DNA of 64,000 nucleotides. Source: a virus. The notes below the pieces were generated by a model. It was not told the origin of the DNA, searched no databases, and saw only the letters and a list, made by a program, of their open reading frames with translations. Both the position numbers and the translations under genes were made by a program. How positions within the stretch are numbered: position 1 is the first letter of the stretch; the number at the start of each line of letters is the position of its first letter. The DNA lies in the IMG/VR virus record IMGVR_UViG_3300042887_005053, positions 140,337 to 204,336 of that record; one strand, 5' to 3'. Shown piece by piece: positions 1-8,756 of the stretch.

Positions 1-1
1 C

Positions 2-1981
2 ACATCTCAGAAATTTTTTCTTAACGGTACTTATTTGTTTGATGATGTTAATAGTAATTTAGCACTAGGTTATCAATCAATGGGTGGTAATACTGGGTCA
101 GCAATTCCAATCAGAGGTCAGTACAACATGGGAATTGGTTATCAGTCTCTTAATCAAATCAGACAGAATTCGGACTTTAATCTTGGACTAGGTTACCATA
201 CATTACGACAACTACAATCCGGAACTCAAAACATTGCACTTGGATATTTCGCAATGAGAAATATGACGACAGCGAGTAATAACATTTCAATAGGTGCTAA
301 TACTTTAGGTACAACATTTTCAATCTATGATAACATAGCAATCGGATTCGAATCTTTAATTCTTAATAGAAGTAACAGAAATATTGCAATTGGTCATAAT
401 GCTGGTCATGAATTAATACATCAAGATACTGGTTCAAATATTTTCTTAGGTTTTAATTCTGGTGGAGGATTTATCACTGGGTCTAACAACACCTTTATTA
501 CATCCAATGGAAATAATAATTTAGGAATACTTTCTGGAGATAACAATATAATTATTGGTCAAAATATAACTATTAATTCAACAAGCAGGAATGGTAATAT
601 AATTATAGGTAATAGTTTTTCAACGAAACCTGGTTTAACGAATTCAATTATACTATCGGATGGTTCAGGTAATCAGAGAATTCTTGTTAATGAACAAGGA
701 TTTGTTGGTTTCGGTACAGCATTTTCTGAAACTGCTAATACACCACAAGCACTTGTAGATATGAGAGTACTTGGTACAGGTTCAAAAGTTTTGAGAATAG
801 TTGACGGGTCAGAGGGATTAAATAAGGTTTTATTATCTGATTCGCAGGGATTTAGTTCTTGGGCAACTTTGAGTAACCCTGCAACAGTTCAGTTCGGTTT
901 AACTGCAACTGGATCACCATACTCACCTACTTTCTCAGTATTATTAAAGGCTACTTTCTCAGCACTTACTTTCTCTACTATCGAAAGTGGTTTAGCAGTA
1001 AGTCCAAATATTGCAGGAAATGGTCTAAACTTTGTAGATGGTCAATTGAACTGGTCATATGCGCAAGTTATACTGGCAACATCTAGTAGTTTTACAGTAG
1101 GAGCAAATCAAAACAATTATTTCTTTGATATTACAACTGGAAATAATTTGATAACAGTTACTCCACCTTCAAGTGGACTTACTAATGGATTCACATTCTT
1201 AATTAGAAAAGTGGACATCTCTAGTGGTATTATCCAAGTTGCTGGAGTATTTGAGTATAGTGGATCAACAAACATATCCACTTTGACGAGATCTAATCAA
1301 ACGATAGCTTATGTTTACTCTGGTGTAACATTTACTCCTTATACTATAGATGAAGGTGTTATATCACCATCGACTGTATTAGCAAATGTTGGAGCCACTT
1401 ATTCACCAGCAGATGAGGTGGCGGTTTTAGATATACATGACACTGCTCAACAAGCTTTAACATACAATCAAGGAGGATTCGAAAATGATTGGTTAAGTGG
1501 TGTTATATATTCAGCTTATGGTACTCAGTCTTTTGTTGGTTCTGCTACACCAGTTTCAGTTTTTGCTACACAATCAAATAAGTTTATCGGAAGTACTATA
1601 TCAAATACTCTGATACCAGCATTTTCATTAACAAGAGGTAAAACATTCAAATTAAGTATTTCTGGTACTGTTTCGTTATCATCAAATTTAACATTCAATT
1701 CATTAGTTGGGGGAGCAACAGTGAGTTCTACGACTATAAATTCAGTAAATAATGGATTCATAATTGATTTTACATTGAAGACTATGAATGTTGGTATAAA
1801 CGGATCAGTACATGGTTTTGGTATGATATATTACAATGGCACAAGTGTTGCATCATTTATGAATACACCGCCCTATACAACAGTCAATACCGCGATTTCT
1901 AATAGAATTGACTTCACAATTTCAAGTAGTGGTACTCCTAATATCACGATATTCCAGTCGATGATAGAAAGATTGACGTAG
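2..1981 (+). CDS. Tail fiber/adhesin with N-[IVL]-[AGS]-[IL]-G repeats (5' end outside window)
   Basis: Probable tail fiber or adhesin. The frame is open from the first bases of the window (FFLNGTYLFDDVNSNLALGY), and that segment matches an internal stretch of the giant fiber at 26038-32661 (NGSYLFDEVNGNLALGY), so the true start lies upstream; the first in-window start codon (TTG at 35) is not the real one. The first ~200 residues are a chain of repeats of the type NIALGYxAM / NIAIGHNA, as in left-handed beta-roll heads of trimeric adhesins. Then comes a short VDMRVLGTGSKVLRIVDG segment and a beta-rich C-terminal region of ~400 residues without recognised catalytic motifs. No chaperone or peptidase domain is obvious at the end. 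Host-binding is inferred from family resemblance and the neighbouring fiber gene. Confidence 0.75.
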   Translation, partial: TSQKFFLNGTYLFDDVNSNLALGYQSMGGNTGSAIPIRGQYNMGIGYQSLNQIRQNSDFNLGLGYHTLRQLQSGTQNIALGYFAMRNMTTASNNISIGANTLGTTFSIYDNIAIGFESLILNRSNRNIAIGHNAGHELIHQDTGSNIFLGFNSGGGFITGSNNTFITSNGNNNLGILSGDNNIIIGQNITINSTSRNGNIIIGNSFSTKPGLTNSIILSDGSGNQRILVNEQGFVGFGTAFSETANTPQALVDMRVLGTGSKVLRIVDGSEGLNKVLLSDSQGFSSWATLSNPATVQFGLTATGSPYSPTFSVLLKATFSALTFSTIESGLAVSPNIAGNGLNFVDGQLNWSYAQVILATSSSFTVGANQNNYFFDITTGNNLITVTPPSSGLTNGFTFLIRKVDISSGIIQVAGVFEYSGSTNISTLTRSNQTIAYVYSGVTFTPYTIDEGVISPSTVLANVGATYSPADEVAVLDIHDTAQQALTYNQGGFENDWLSGVIYSAYGTQSFVGSATPVSVFATQSNKFIGSTISNTLIPAFSLTRGKTFKLSISGTVSLSSNLTFNSLVGGATVSSTTINSVNNGFIIDFTLKTMNVGINGSVHGFGMIYYNGTSVASFMNTPPYTTVNTAISNRIDFTISSSGTPNITIFQSMIERLT

Positions 1982-2027
1982 AAGAGTGTAATATTTATAT
2001 ATACTTTGAAAATTTATTTTATAGTCT

Positions 2028-3824
2028 ATGCCTGTTTACACCGTTTCTAATAATCCAAAGAATATACCAGGATTAAGGTTTTGGTTGGATGCCGCTGATG
2101 AGTCGACAGTAGATTATTTTAATAAAACAATTGGTGATTTTGCTGCAAGGACATATGGTGATACTAGTGGTATTCAAATGCCAAATCAACCGAATAGTAC
2201 TACATATCCTAACTTGCAAGCAGCTTTAGATCCAATTAATGGGTTTGTTACTTTAGAAATGGGAGTTGCTTCTGCACAGGTGTTATCTCCACTACCTATG
2301 CCTGGTACAGTATCATATAACATGGTGACATCAATTAGAGATAAAATTTCAAATACACTTGTAATTTCTACATATTCATTCACACGGGGTAATACTACCT
2401 CAAGAACGATCAGACCTAATTCGTTAATTGGTACACAATCACTAGGAAGAACCCAGTCTATCGTTGGAACAGTTAATTTGGTTGGTGATTATCGAACTAT
2501 GTCAAGAAGTATGCCATATGAGTATAATATTCCAGCACGATTGTACCCAGATTCTTGGTTTGGATTTGCAAGAAAATATCCAAGATATGAAGTAGGAGCA
2601 GTAAACGGAAAAAGTGCAATAAAATTCAACAAACCATTTCCTGGAGAAATTGGTATGATTGCTGACAATGTAGGTTTACTTGATAGTGCAACATATACGG
2701 TTTTTTGTGTTTATGCTCCTGTCAATCCAACGAGTTCCCTACAACTAGGTGCTGGGCTAACTGCTCAAGGTCAATATGTCGTATCAATTTATGATTCTAA
2801 TCGAATTTCAAGACACGGTGGATATCCTAATCTTGGATTTTTCTATGGTGATGGTAATCCTTACAATCAATCTATTGTTGTTACAACTCAATCGACTACT
2901 TTTTCCAGATTTATAAGATGGTCAAAGAATACTATGAATACAGCAAACAGTTCGATAGTTATTGCTCAGTTTAGAAATTCGGCCACATCTTCCAATGGGA
3001 TACCTTTGTATAAGATTCTTACTGAGTCGAATAATTATTTTATGTACGGTTTTACTGGTGTAGGTATTAATTCTGGATCAGGGAGTTTCTTTGATCATAG
3101 AAGAAATAACTCTAGATTTGTTATTGGCTATAATCCTACACTAGGTACAAGCTCATCACAAAGAGAGATATATAATTCGGGCCCGAAACAATTTACTGGC
3201 TACTTTTGTGAGTTTTTATATTATGATCGAGCTCTGACAGACTTGGAAATGTCAAAAGTAAATCAGTATTTAGTAAAGAAGTGGAATGGACCAGTGAAAC
3301 AGTTTCCAGAAAGTTTCATGGTAAGAGACTATACTGTGACTGGTATGCAGCAAACTACCACAAACATCAGTAATACAAATAGAACAGGTGCTTATCAATT
3401 TGAATATTTTTGGCAAACTACTGCTGGAGCACAACAAGGTAGAAATGCTACGGTCACTCCGATTTTAGTCAACACCACACAGCCAATTTTGAGTGGTACT
3501 CCGATGTATTGTAGATTGGAGATAATTCCAAATTTAGCTACTGGTAGTGCGGGTCACACGAATACTTGGAGACATTGGGGTATTTGGTGTGGTGATACTT
3601 CTGGCACTCCATTTGGTAGCTACAGATGGAGTTCAAGAAAACCAGACTTAGTATTCAGACCTGGATTAACCCAGGGTGTTTATGAGTCTACATTTTGTTG
3701 GCCACAGACTGGTAACTCGATGAAATGTGGTTGGGCTTCAACTTTGGGAATCCCTACTCAAGACTACGGATGGACTTTTTCTGGTTGGATAAACATGCAG
3801 TTTGGAAACTTAGAATCTATTTAA
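2028..3824 (+). CDS. LamG/concanavalin-like lectin fiber protein
   Basis: 598-aa secreted-type structural protein, likely part of the host-recognition apparatus. Near the N-terminus it has IPGLRFWLDAAD and around residues 395-425 the segment EFLYYDRALTDLEMSKVNQY followed by LVKKW; this pair is the hallmark of LamG/concanavalin A-like jelly-roll domains in phage and bacterial surface proteins (FWLDA at the first strand, YxRALTxxE near the last). A Trp/Gly-rich C-terminal region (~residues 425-598) is a second, unrecognised beta-rich domain. It lies 46 bp after the fiber gene on the same strand with a TATATATA tract in the gap, so co-expression with the fiber is likely. Glycan binding is inferred from the fold only. 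Confidence 0.7.
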   Translation: MPVYTVSNNPKNIPGLRFWLDAADESTVDYFNKTIGDFAARTYGDTSGIQMPNQPNSTTYPNLQAALDPINGFVTLEMGVASAQVLSPLPMPGTVSYNMVTSIRDKISNTLVISTYSFTRGNTTSRTIRPNSLIGTQSLGRTQSIVGTVNLVGDYRTMSRSMPYEYNIPARLYPDSWFGFARKYPRYEVGAVNGKSAIKFNKPFPGEIGMIADNVGLLDSATYTVFCVYAPVNPTSSLQLGAGLTAQGQYVVSIYDSNRISRHGGYPNLGFFYGDGNPYNQSIVVTTQSTTFSRFIRWSKNTMNTANSSIVIAQFRNSATSSNGIPLYKILTESNNYFMYGFTGVGINSGSGSFFDHRRNNSRFVIGYNPTLGTSSSQREIYNSGPKQFTGYFCEFLYYDRALTDLEMSKVNQYLVKKWNGPVKQFPESFMVRDYTVTGMQQTTTNISNTNRTGAYQFEYFWQTTAGAQQGRNATVTPILVNTTQPILSGTPMYCRLEIIPNLATGSAGHTNTWRHWGIWCGDTSGTPFGSYRWSSRKPDLVFRPGLTQGVYESTFCWPQTGNSMKCGWASTLGIPTQDYGWTFSGWINMQFGNLESI

Positions 3825-4079
3825 TAGTTCATCTAAATTTTGTTTATTAAAATCAACTAGATTATCTCCGCCATTTTTTAGATGATTATTTAATAACTCT
3901 TGATAATCTTCATAAGTGTAAAATTTTCCATCTATACCCATAATTACTTGAGTGTCAAATTTAGAAAGTGAATTTGGTAAATTTTGCTCTGGATAATTGG
4001 GTCCCATAACATGTTGACCAACTAATTCCCAACCACTAATCGACTCATTAAATTCATTAAATTTTTTAATTTTCATCAT
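3810..4079 (-). CDS. Small protein with capsid-targeting-like N-terminus
   Basis: 89-aa acidic protein without a recognised domain. It begins MMKIKKFNEFNESI: the second Met (start at 4076) aligns best with the N-terminal signature shared by many proteins in this window (M-K-x-[LI]-K-x-[FY]-x-E), and FNE followed by Ser would be a plausible prohead protease cleavage point. The gene overlaps the upstream minus-strand gene by 14 bp, so the two are probably translationally coupled. Its 3' end overlaps the last bases of the convergent LamG fiber gene. Packaging into the head is inference; the body of the protein gives no functional clue. Confidence 0.65.
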   Translation of the reverse strand: MMKIKKFNEFNESISGWELVGQHVMGPNYPEQNLPNSLSKFDTQVIMGIDGKFYTYEDYQELLNNHLKNGGDNLVDFNKQNLDELLNRF

Positions 4080-4536
4080 CTGTTATAGGAATTTTTTCGA
4101 AGTACTCTTCCTGAGAAGTAAGTGAGTAACAATCGTGTTTGAAATCATAGGACAAATTATACAAAAACCTATCATATATTTTAGTAGTCTCTCCATGTTT
4201 CAATTTTAAAATTGAGACATCATTTTCAAAGTCATTATCAATTGAAATGATTTCATCATCAATTTTACCAAAACTATCATACAAATCACAGATAACTTTT
4301 TTACCAGATGATCTTAGTTCATCAATCTTAGAGCAAACATCATTTTTACTTAGATGTGAGAAACTCATTAAATCTTTTTCCAAAACTTTGTCAAACTTAG
4401 ATAGAAATTCTTCTTCTCTTTTGGTTAGTTTTTCACTTTTTGAAATTTTATCCAAAATAGAGTTAAGAGTCTCATCTTTTACAGACTCTCTCAAATTTAA
4501 ATATTTCGACCATTTTGTAAATGTCATAATTTTCAT
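4066..4536 (-). CDS. Small charged protein with capsid-targeting-like N-terminus
   Basis: 156-aa Lys/Glu/Asp-rich protein, no recognised domain. The N-terminus MKIMTFTKWSKYLNLRES is a longer variant of the shared signature (compare MEKLMTFESF at 20254). Residues ~20-70 are strongly helical and charged. An AATATATA box lies 8 bases upstream of the ATG on the minus strand (4545-4552), the presumed late promoter for this gene and the coupled small gene after it. Likely an internal head protein by analogy with T4 internal proteins, with low certainty. Confidence 0.65.
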   Translation of the reverse strand: MKIMTFTKWSKYLNLRESVKDETLNSILDKISKSEKLTKREEEFLSKFDKVLEKDLMSFSHLSKNDVCSKIDELRSSGKKVICDLYDSFGKIDDEIISIDNDFENDVSILKLKHGETTKIYDRFLYNLSYDFKHDCYSLTSQEEYFEKIPITDDEN

Positions 4537-4544
4537 ACTTAAAG

Positions 4545-4552
4545 TATATATT
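4545..4552 (-). promoter_or_regulatory. AATATATA box (putative late promoter)
   Basis: On the minus strand the sequence reads TTTAATATATAC, ending 8 bases before the ATG at 4536. It matches the box repeated upstream of many structural genes here and resembles the T4 late element TATAAATA. Confidence 0.45.
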
Positions 4553-4603
4553 AAAGACTTAAAATTATTTTATATATAACTTAATTAAATATGTTTAATA
4601 ATA

Positions 4604-7075
4604 ATGGATAAACAACTGTTATCTGCTCTAAATAATGTTTCTGTTGCACTAGAAAGACTAGCTGATATGTTATCAAAAAAAGATAACAAATCTTCAGCAA
4701 CCACAGCTGCGTTACAATCTAATAAATTAGACAAACAGTTAGTTTCCATTGATAAGGGTGTAAAGCAGTTGCAGTCTGATACTAAGATGATATTAAAAAA
4801 TCAAGAAATTTTAATAAAACTTAGTAAGCAAAAACCAATGGACAAAGATCCAATTGCAAGAGCAGCTGATCCTAAACAAAAAACCAATCTTAAAGATGGA
4901 TTGAAATCTATAATGATGATAGCAGTTGGTGTATTAGCAATAGGTTTAGCATTCAAATTAGTAGGTGGTATAAAATTTGCATCAGTTATTGCGTTAGCAG
5001 TCGCTTTGCCACTTGTTGCAATCGCATTTGAAAAAATTGCTAAACTAAAAGACCTTAAAGGAAGTCAAATGAAAAACTTAGTTTTAGTTACAGTAGCAAT
5101 CGCAACAGCTATAACACTATCATCATTCATTTTATCAATGGTAAAACCGGTCGGAATATTTAAGTTATTTACTGCGATTATGATTGGTGCAATGTTTGCT
5201 GCAGTTTCTCTTGGAATAGGTAAGTTTTTAATTGGTTTGAAAAAAGCTGACATAAATCCGATGCGAGATTGGAAAATGTTAATTTTTCTTCCTGTTGTTA
5301 TGTTGGCAATTTCTGTAGCTATAGCAGCTTCATCTTTTGCCTTACAACTTGTTAAACCAGTTGGTATATTTAAGTTATTTACTGCAATATTGATAGCTGC
5401 TATGTTTGGTGCACTTTCTTTTGGTCTTGGTAAACTGATACAAGCATTTAGAAAAACTGGAAGTATTGCTGATTTGGCAAAGATGGCAATAGCTTTACCA
5501 ATAATATTGGTTGCTATTTCTATTTCTATTGCCGCTTCATCTTTCTTTTTATCTAAGGTAAAACCTATTGGATTGTTTCAATTCTTTACTGCCTTATTCA
5601 TTGCAATTATATTTATACCTATTTCTTTTGCAATACCTTTCTTAGCAAAGGCTATGAGAGGTGTAGACTTAAAAAGAATTGTTTTGTTACCAATAATGAT
5701 TATTGCCCTTGCTGCTTCAATTTGGATAAGTTCATTATTCTTTAGTAAGACAAAAGTTATACCTTTTGGTAAACTAGTCAATATATTAGCTCAAGCAGTC
5801 ACATTAGCTGCTGTTTCAATAGTTTTAAGTTTTGCAATAAAGGTACTCTCGAAAATACCTATCAGTCAGATTATTAAGGGTTCACTAGCGATGATTATAA
5901 TCACTGGTGTGATTATGGTTACTTCACTAATACTATCTGTTGGTAAATATGATAAATATCCTAAACCAGATTGGGCAATAGGTGTTGGTCTAAGTTTAGC
6001 TTTCTTTGGTGTAGGTGCTGTTTTATTGGGAACTCAAGCACTTAATCCTTTCTTTTATGCAGGTTTAGGTATAATAGCTTTAGTGGCAGGAACAGTTGTT
6101 GCAGTTTCTTATATATTAGCAGCTGGAAATTATGAAAAATATCCAAGTGCTAAATGGGTAGGTTCTACAGTGGCTATACTTGGAGGATTTGGTTTGTTGC
6201 TAGTTGCTTTAGCTATAGTTTCTCCGTTACTTTTAGTGGGTGGTCTCGCTTTGTTTGGGATCTCGAAACTAATTAAGTCAATTGATAAAACGTTTTCTGA
6301 GGGCAATTTTACAAAGTATCCTTCACAAGATTGGATAAAGGGAGTTTCTATGTCTATCAAGGGGTTCACAAAAATAATGACTGATACTAGTTTTGGTGAT
6401 GTTTTGAAAGGTGGATTAAAAAGTTTCTTTGGTGGTGGTGTGGATGATGTTGCAAAAGCAATTTTGAAAATTGATAAGATATTTTCAAAGGGTAACTTCC
6501 AAGTTTTTCCAAGCACAAATTGGATGATGGGATTGAGTAATAGTGTAAAACAATATGTAGAACTTGCAAAGTATTTATCAGCAAGTGGTGTTACTTCAGC
6601 AGGTGGTTTACTGGGTGTGATCTTTGGATTCAAAAGTTTGGCAGATGGATATGAACAATTAGCTAAGGGAGTAGGTAAACTTGGTGAAGAGTTAAACAAA
6701 GTTGATACCGAAAAATTAATGGCATTGAAAAATCTGACTGGTTCGATAGTTCTTCTATCTCTTATGGATGTTGATCAATTTGAAGCTATGATGGATGCTT
6801 TAGAGGATAAAGCACAGATATTTATAGACATTATGAATGATCTTGATAAAGCTGAGGCAGAAAAAGTAGAAAAGGGTAAGAAATCAGCACCTGCTTCTAC
6901 TGTGAAAACTGGCGAAAAGAAAAAAGGACCGCCTCCTAAATCTATGGATGATGTTTATAAAGTTCTTGATGCTATTAATATGAAACTTGGTAATATAGAT
7001 AAGTCTAGTAGTAATATTTCCGTCTACATTAACGAAGTAAGAGGTGAAGGTGGGAAATTAAAGAAACAAGTTTAA
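4604..7075 (+). CDS. Large hydrophobic-repeat protein, possible tail tape measure
   Basis: 823 aa. Residues 1-100 are hydrophilic and helical (LLSALNNVSVALERLADML). Residues ~100-560 are a series of hydrophobic segments in degenerate repeats of about 80-90 residues: V-K-P-V-G-I-F-K-L-F-T-A-I occurs twice and K-P-I-G-L-F-Q-F-F-T-A-L once. Later a motif [AEKV]-G-[KN]-[FY]-x-x-[YF]-P-x-x-x-W appears four times (GKYDKYPKPDW, GNYEKYPSAKW, GNFTKYPSQDW, GNFQVFPSTNW). The C-terminus is soluble and Lys/Glu-rich. Length, transmembrane-like repeats and position next to tail genes fit a tape measure that inserts into the host membrane, but no zinc peptidase or lysozyme domain is seen, and a phage membrane protein of another kind is possible. 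Confidence 0.5.
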   Translation: MDKQLLSALNNVSVALERLADMLSKKDNKSSATTAALQSNKLDKQLVSIDKGVKQLQSDTKMILKNQEILIKLSKQKPMDKDPIARAADPKQKTNLKDGLKSIMMIAVGVLAIGLAFKLVGGIKFASVIALAVALPLVAIAFEKIAKLKDLKGSQMKNLVLVTVAIATAITLSSFILSMVKPVGIFKLFTAIMIGAMFAAVSLGIGKFLIGLKKADINPMRDWKMLIFLPVVMLAISVAIAASSFALQLVKPVGIFKLFTAILIAAMFGALSFGLGKLIQAFRKTGSIADLAKMAIALPIILVAISISIAASSFFLSKVKPIGLFQFFTALFIAIIFIPISFAIPFLAKAMRGVDLKRIVLLPIMIIALAASIWISSLFFSKTKVIPFGKLVNILAQAVTLAAVSIVLSFAIKVLSKIPISQIIKGSLAMIIITGVIMVTSLILSVGKYDKYPKPDWAIGVGLSLAFFGVGAVLLGTQALNPFFYAGLGIIALVAGTVVAVSYILAAGNYEKYPSAKWVGSTVAILGGFGLLLVALAIVSPLLLVGGLALFGISKLIKSIDKTFSEGNFTKYPSQDWIKGVSMSIKGFTKIMTDTSFGDVLKGGLKSFFGGGVDDVAKAILKIDKIFSKGNFQVFPSTNWMMGLSNSVKQYVELAKYLSASGVTSAGGLLGVIFGFKSLADGYEQLAKGVGKLGEELNKVDTEKLMALKNLTGSIVLLSLMDVDQFEAMMDALEDKAQIFIDIMNDLDKAEAEKVEKGKKSAPASTVKTGEKKKGPPPKSMDDVYKVLDAINMKLGNIDKSSSNISVYINEVRGEGGKLKKQV

Positions 7076-7104
7076 ACTTAGAGATTTATTTTTATATAAT
7101 TTAG

Positions 7105-7527
7105 GTGAATATTTTTAAAAAAATAATAACATACAGAAAGTATAGAACTTCTATTTCTAAAATAGAAAGAGAACTATCTACTCAATTTAACATTCGAATC
7201 GATAGTGTTGGTAGATTATATACAGTTTTGAATATTCCTGAAGAAATATTTGAAGAACCGTATAATATGAGAAAGTCTGACATTGATACTATTGCTCAGA
7301 ATTACATAAAAGAGTATTCTACTAACTTATCGGTTTTCTTAAATAAGAATGACCTAATCGAGTTGTATGATTTTTATAGTATACAAAAAGTTGAAAAATA
7401 TAGTTATCTTTTGATTTTTGGATTTTCTCTTATGAATACCGAAAAGTTCTTTAAAAGATTATATTTCAGAGTAATTCCAATAGTTTCGATCATATTACTA
7501 TCAACACTTTTTTTTCTTATTTTCTAA
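7105..7527 (+). CDS. Unknown protein with C-terminal membrane anchor
   Basis: 140 aa starting with GTG (TTTAGGTGAAT); no ATG gives a better start. The body is soluble and charged, and the last ~20 residues (VIPIVSIILLSTLFFLIF) form one transmembrane helix at the very end, the layout of a tail-anchored protein. It follows the hydrophobic-repeat protein by 29 bp on the same strand and precedes two further co-directional unknown genes, so it is probably part of that tail-related transcription unit. I do not recognise the family. Confidence 0.6.
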   Translation: MNIFKKIITYRKYRTSISKIERELSTQFNIRIDSVGRLYTVLNIPEEIFEEPYNMRKSDIDTIAQNYIKEYSTNLSVFLNKNDLIELYDFYSIQKVEKYSYLLIFGFSLMNTEKFFKRLYFRVIPIVSIILLSTLFFLIF

Positions 7528-7572
7528 ACTTTAATTAATAAATCAGTTATAATAGAAAAATAGATTATAAAT

Positions 7573-7998
7573 ATGTCAAAATTTTATCATGTTTCTGAAG
7601 AAACAATCGAAACATTTAAGTCGGCTTTCAACAAAAAGTCGTTTCCTTTCAATGTTGGGTTTCAATTTGTTGGATCTGAGTCACAAAAAAACCTAATTAA
7701 GATTTCTAAACTACCAGATCAGTTTTCTTTTCTTTTGGAAAAAGAATTACTGATTTCTATCAATGATGAGTTGATGAGTGTGTTTGACCAAGAATCTATT
7801 CAGATTCTAATGGAACAAGAAATCGATAAAATTTCAGTAAACATGGATACCGGTAAAATTAAGATGATTAAACCTGATTTAACAACTTTCTCAAGCCTAA
7901 TTAATAAGTATGGTATAGAGAAAATTGCTAAAGCGAATAAAGTAGAAGAACTTTACGCTGAACAAAAACAAGATGCTGAAGAAGACTTTTTAGCATAA
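7573..7998 (+). CDS. Unknown protein in tail gene cluster
   Basis: 141-aa mildly acidic soluble protein with an Asp/Glu-rich tail (EEDFLA). No signature motif, signal peptide or membrane segment is seen. It sits 11 bp upstream of the next gene on the same strand, between the tape-measure candidate and the baseplate-like gene, a position where tail assembly chaperones are common; that is position-based inference only. Confidence 0.6.
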   Translation: MSKFYHVSEETIETFKSAFNKKSFPFNVGFQFVGSESQKNLIKISKLPDQFSFLLEKELLISINDELMSVFDQESIQILMEQEIDKISVNMDTGKIKMIKPDLTTFSSLINKYGIEKIAKANKVEELYAEQKQDAEEDFLA

Positions 7999-8009
7999 AA
8001 ATAATATAA

Positions 8010-8723
8010 ATGAATATGGAAAATAATCAAACACTAGAAACAAATGTGGTAAAACCAAGTTTATCATTTTTTGAAAATGATAACGAGTATCGAATGATTA
8101 GCTTTGAAACTGAAGCAGCTTTAGATGCAAAAATTAAAGAAGTTGAAGACTTCTTAAATAACAATCACGGTCGTGGTAAATCAGAAGCTGAGAAGGATCA
8201 ATTATACGCTGATGCTAAGGCTATCTGGGAACAATATGCTACACTATTGAGAGATATGGATTTTTCTTTCTATTTGAACAGAAAACAATATCAGTTCTTG
8301 ACTGAACTTTTGAGAGATAAAATGGAGTATGATGTTAATACTGTATTTTTAGCTATCGAACTAACAGATATGTTGGGTGAGTGGGTTAAAAAAGGTACAA
8401 ACAAAGATGATGATTCTGTACAAGAATATGTCACTGATGCAACAGAAATCACTTATATTTATCACTTGATCGCTAAGCATAAGGTCAAAGGATTAGGTAA
8501 CTCGACTTATAGATTTGCTGAAGTTCTTAAAAGAATCGGTGCTATTTCTAAGATTATCGCTTATTATGATACTCATGCTAAGAACTTCTCAAAAGATATT
8601 CAAGACTGGGTGGCTTCCTTTGAACCTAACATTATGATTGATGGTAAAAGTTGGGGAAAGTCTGAAGTCGAATCTGAAAATACAGATTCAAAAAAGAAGT
8701 CTAAAAAAGAAACAACAATCTAA
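8010..8723 (+). CDS. Unknown helical protein in tail gene cluster
   Basis: 237 aa, predominantly helical, with a flexible acidic N-terminus and a Lys-rich C-terminal tail (SKKKSKKETTI). Two in-frame Mets are close together (MNMEN), so the start may be 6 bases downstream. The gene ends immediately before a strong hairpin terminator shared with the convergent baseplate gene, marking the end of the 4604-8723 unit. No homologue recognised; a tail assembly or virion protein is the simplest guess. Confidence 0.6.
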   Translation: MNMENNQTLETNVVKPSLSFFENDNEYRMISFETEAALDAKIKEVEDFLNNNHGRGKSEAEKDQLYADAKAIWEQYATLLRDMDFSFYLNRKQYQFLTELLRDKMEYDVNTVFLAIELTDMLGEWVKKGTNKDDDSVQEYVTDATEITYIYHLIAKHKVKGLGNSTYRFAEVLKRIGAISKIIAYYDTHAKNFSKDIQDWVASFEPNIMIDGKSWGKSEVESENTDSKKKSKKETTI

Positions 8724-8726
8724 ATT

Positions 8727-8754
8727 AAAAACCCTCTTAATTGAGGGTTTTTTA
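8727..8754. terminator. Bidirectional rho-independent terminator
   Basis: AAAACCCTC-TTAATT-GAGGGTTTT with an A-run before and a T-run after, lying between two convergent genes, so it can stop transcription from both sides. Confidence 0.85.
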
Positions 8755-8756
8755 TT

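Noticed and set aside
6130-6699. 189-codon minus-strand frame opposite the hydrophobic-repeat gene
   Set aside because: Pro/Ser/Leu-rich composition typical of an antisense shadow; the plus-strand frame carries clear repeats and motifs.
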